The notes under the pieces: model-generated
The model's database searches: none
What the model saw: the letters and a program-made list of their open reading frames with translations, nothing else
What the model was told of the DNA's origin: nothing
Program-made: the position numbers and the translations under genes
Part shown: piece after piece, positions 5,741 through 5,769 of the stretch
Numbering within the stretch: position 1 is the first letter of the stretch
How the letters are laid out: each line of letters begins with the position of its first letter
Assembly (NCBI GenBank): GCA_017743605.1
Contig: JAGHYO010000150.1
Coordinates: 1-5,769, forward strand
Origin: Thermoflexus sp.
GTDB taxonomy: Bacteria > Chloroflexota > Anaerolineae > Thermoflexales > Thermoflexaceae
Length of the DNA stretch: 5,769 nt
Direction of reading: 5' to 3'

Positions 5741-5769
5741 GTTTGTTTTCGAGGCAACAGGGTCGCGGC

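Overview
This is a GC-rich, densely coded bacterial chromosome segment with Shine-Dalgarno-led genes. The gene content fits a (probably thermophilic) member of the Chloroflexota: a DUF2207 protein with a glycine-rich tail, a small membrane zinc-ribbon protein, a degenerate Lgt-like membrane protein beside a TlpA-type thioredoxin, and an FtsR/Rv1828-like MerR regulator. The phylum is an inference from gene content and composition. No marker gene is present to prove it.

Layout. (1) Positions 1-1008, plus strand: 3' part of a DHA2-type MFS drug exporter whose start lies outside the window. (2) Positions 1046-1808, plus strand: a MerR-family regulator of the FtsR/Rv1828 type, broken by two separate frameshifts. 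Removing two bases at each site restores one 252-residue protein with two winged-helix domains. (3) Positions 3125 down to 1870, minus strand: a two-gene operon of a membrane-anchored TlpA/ResA-like thioredoxin (WCPPC), then an Lgt-like polytopic membrane protein whose start overlaps the thioredoxin stop by one base. A small inverted repeat separates it from the convergent regulator remnant. (4) A 162-bp divergent intergenic region (3126-3287) with a weak candidate promoter for the rightward genes. (5) Positions 3288-5117 and 5144-5686, plus strand: a secreted or membrane-anchored DUF2207 (YciQ-like) protein followed after 26 bp by a two-TM, winged-helix-like, zinc-ribbon protein. (6) Positions 5687-5769: non-coding, with a small hairpin and a tandem 13-bp repeat resembling dispersed REP-like intergenic elements.

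How the parts may work together. The thioredoxin and the Lgt-like protein are translationally coupled and probably act together at the outer face of the membrane. The Lgt-like protein lacks the residues needed for lipoprotein acylation, so its role may be redox-related or scaffolding rather than lipidation. The DUF2207 and zinc-ribbon proteins form a second cell-envelope pair of unknown function. I see no CRISPR array, transposase, tRNA, rRNA or obvious new defence system. The most informative observations are the reconstructable double frameshift in the regulator, the catalytically degenerate Lgt homologue coupled to TlpA, and the DUF2207/zinc-ribbon pair.
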